Positions 63,661 to 64,000 of a stretch of 64,000 bases of DNA are shown piece by piece. Made by a program: the position numbers and the translations under genes. The stretch is from positions 55,449-119,448 of the forward strand of contig NW_026943330.1 of NCBI RefSeq assembly GCF_024139115.2, read 5' to 3'. A model generated the notes under the pieces. That model did not search any database, had not been told where the DNA came from, and worked only from the letters and a program-made list of their open reading frames with translations. Within the stretch, counting starts at the first letter, position 1; every line of letters starts with the position of its first letter. This DNA comes from Armigeres subalbatus. Taxonomy: Eukaryota; Arthropoda; Insecta; Diptera; Culicidae.

Positions 63661-64000
63661 TATTAGTATAAGCATAAGTACCTACTAAGACGCTAGTGGC
63701 GCTGTAGTCATTTCAATTATTTTGCCGAATTATGCTTCAACAATCTTCAATTGAACATAATTTATGCATCATGTTACTGTTCATGTTTTCCAGGTCGAAG
63801 TAACCTAGATGTTAGTCACGTGAACAAGAACGACATTAGCAATCTTATACTTTTGAATCAACTAGAGTGTACAACAATAATGAGAATAGATAAGATTTAT
63901 TTGAAAATGACTTGCAGAGTTAGCCTTTGGATTATCTCTACATAGGGACACGGCAGGTTTTTCCGTCCATCGTCGTAGGGGCTAAAACTTCGTTCGTTGG
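63661..64000. other. Window end, no gene seen
   Basis: A 64-codon frame (63751-63945) has no domain. The final 60 bases (GGGACACGGCAGG...) look like the start of another repeat, cut by the window edge, but I could not identify it. Confidence 0.4.

Noticed and set aside
63940..64000. Start of a further transposable element at the window edge
   Set aside because: Only about 60 bases are visible, not enough to identify it.

Overview
The window looks like heterochromatin-like or intergenic DNA of a culicine mosquito, most likely Aedes. The grounds are the mix of repeats: RTE-clade and R1-like non-LTR retrotransposons, a tRNA-derived SINE, a Ty3/Gypsy element, a BEL/Pao element with an envelope-like gene, and a recurrent mosquito-type 3' tail with a terminal hairpin. 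The species call is inference. I see no intact cellular protein-coding gene. The only host-gene trace is a broken histone H2B copy that keeps its 3' stem-loop.

Layout. 1-6.3 kb: AT-rich filler, a truncated R1-like 3' end (1165-1440), a short inverted-repeat element (1699-2877), and an old decayed GGAATTCC-rich repeat region (about 3740-6130) carrying a SINE (5655-5825). 6.3-11.46 kb: a degraded RTE retrotransposon split by a foldback-like element (8984-10760) with 9-bp target duplications. 11.5-17.5 kb: small repeats, RTE crumbs and otherwise featureless AT-rich DNA. 17.58-63.53 kb: in my reading, one R1-like retrotransposon copy shattered by nested insertions.

The nest, from outside in. The R1-like copy has ORF1, then an ORF2 reduced to its start and its end. 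A 5'-truncated RTE piece (19557-20131) sits in the ORF2 remnant. Its 3' UTR is split by a 13.2-kb piggyBac-like foldback element (20763-33980, TTAA target). A 3.3-kb segment then lies in the A-rich tract (33999-37305) and holds Helitron and histone H2B pseudogene fragments. A Gypsy element (37422-63478, AAGT duplication, about 2.2-kb LTRs) splits the R1 tail. The left (3') Gypsy LTR is itself split by a 12.4-kb BEL/Pao element (38093-50479, CCTCT duplication). The right (5') Gypsy LTR holds a 420-bp hAT-type MITE (62896-63315, 8-bp duplication). The unbroken Gypsy LTR sequence around 61.5 kb and the Gypsy LTR around 53.0 kb serve as empty-site controls.

The most unusual feature is the 13.2-kb element. 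Its inverted arms lead into 155-bp repeats and large, orientation-switching arrays of a 24-bp unit. That unit has no stop codon in any of the six frames, so it creates reading frames of up to 682 codons that are very unlikely to be genes. The BEL/Pao envelope-like gene resembles the glycoproteins of chuvirus-like (Jingchuvirales) origin reported in mosquito BEL/Pao elements. It is broken.
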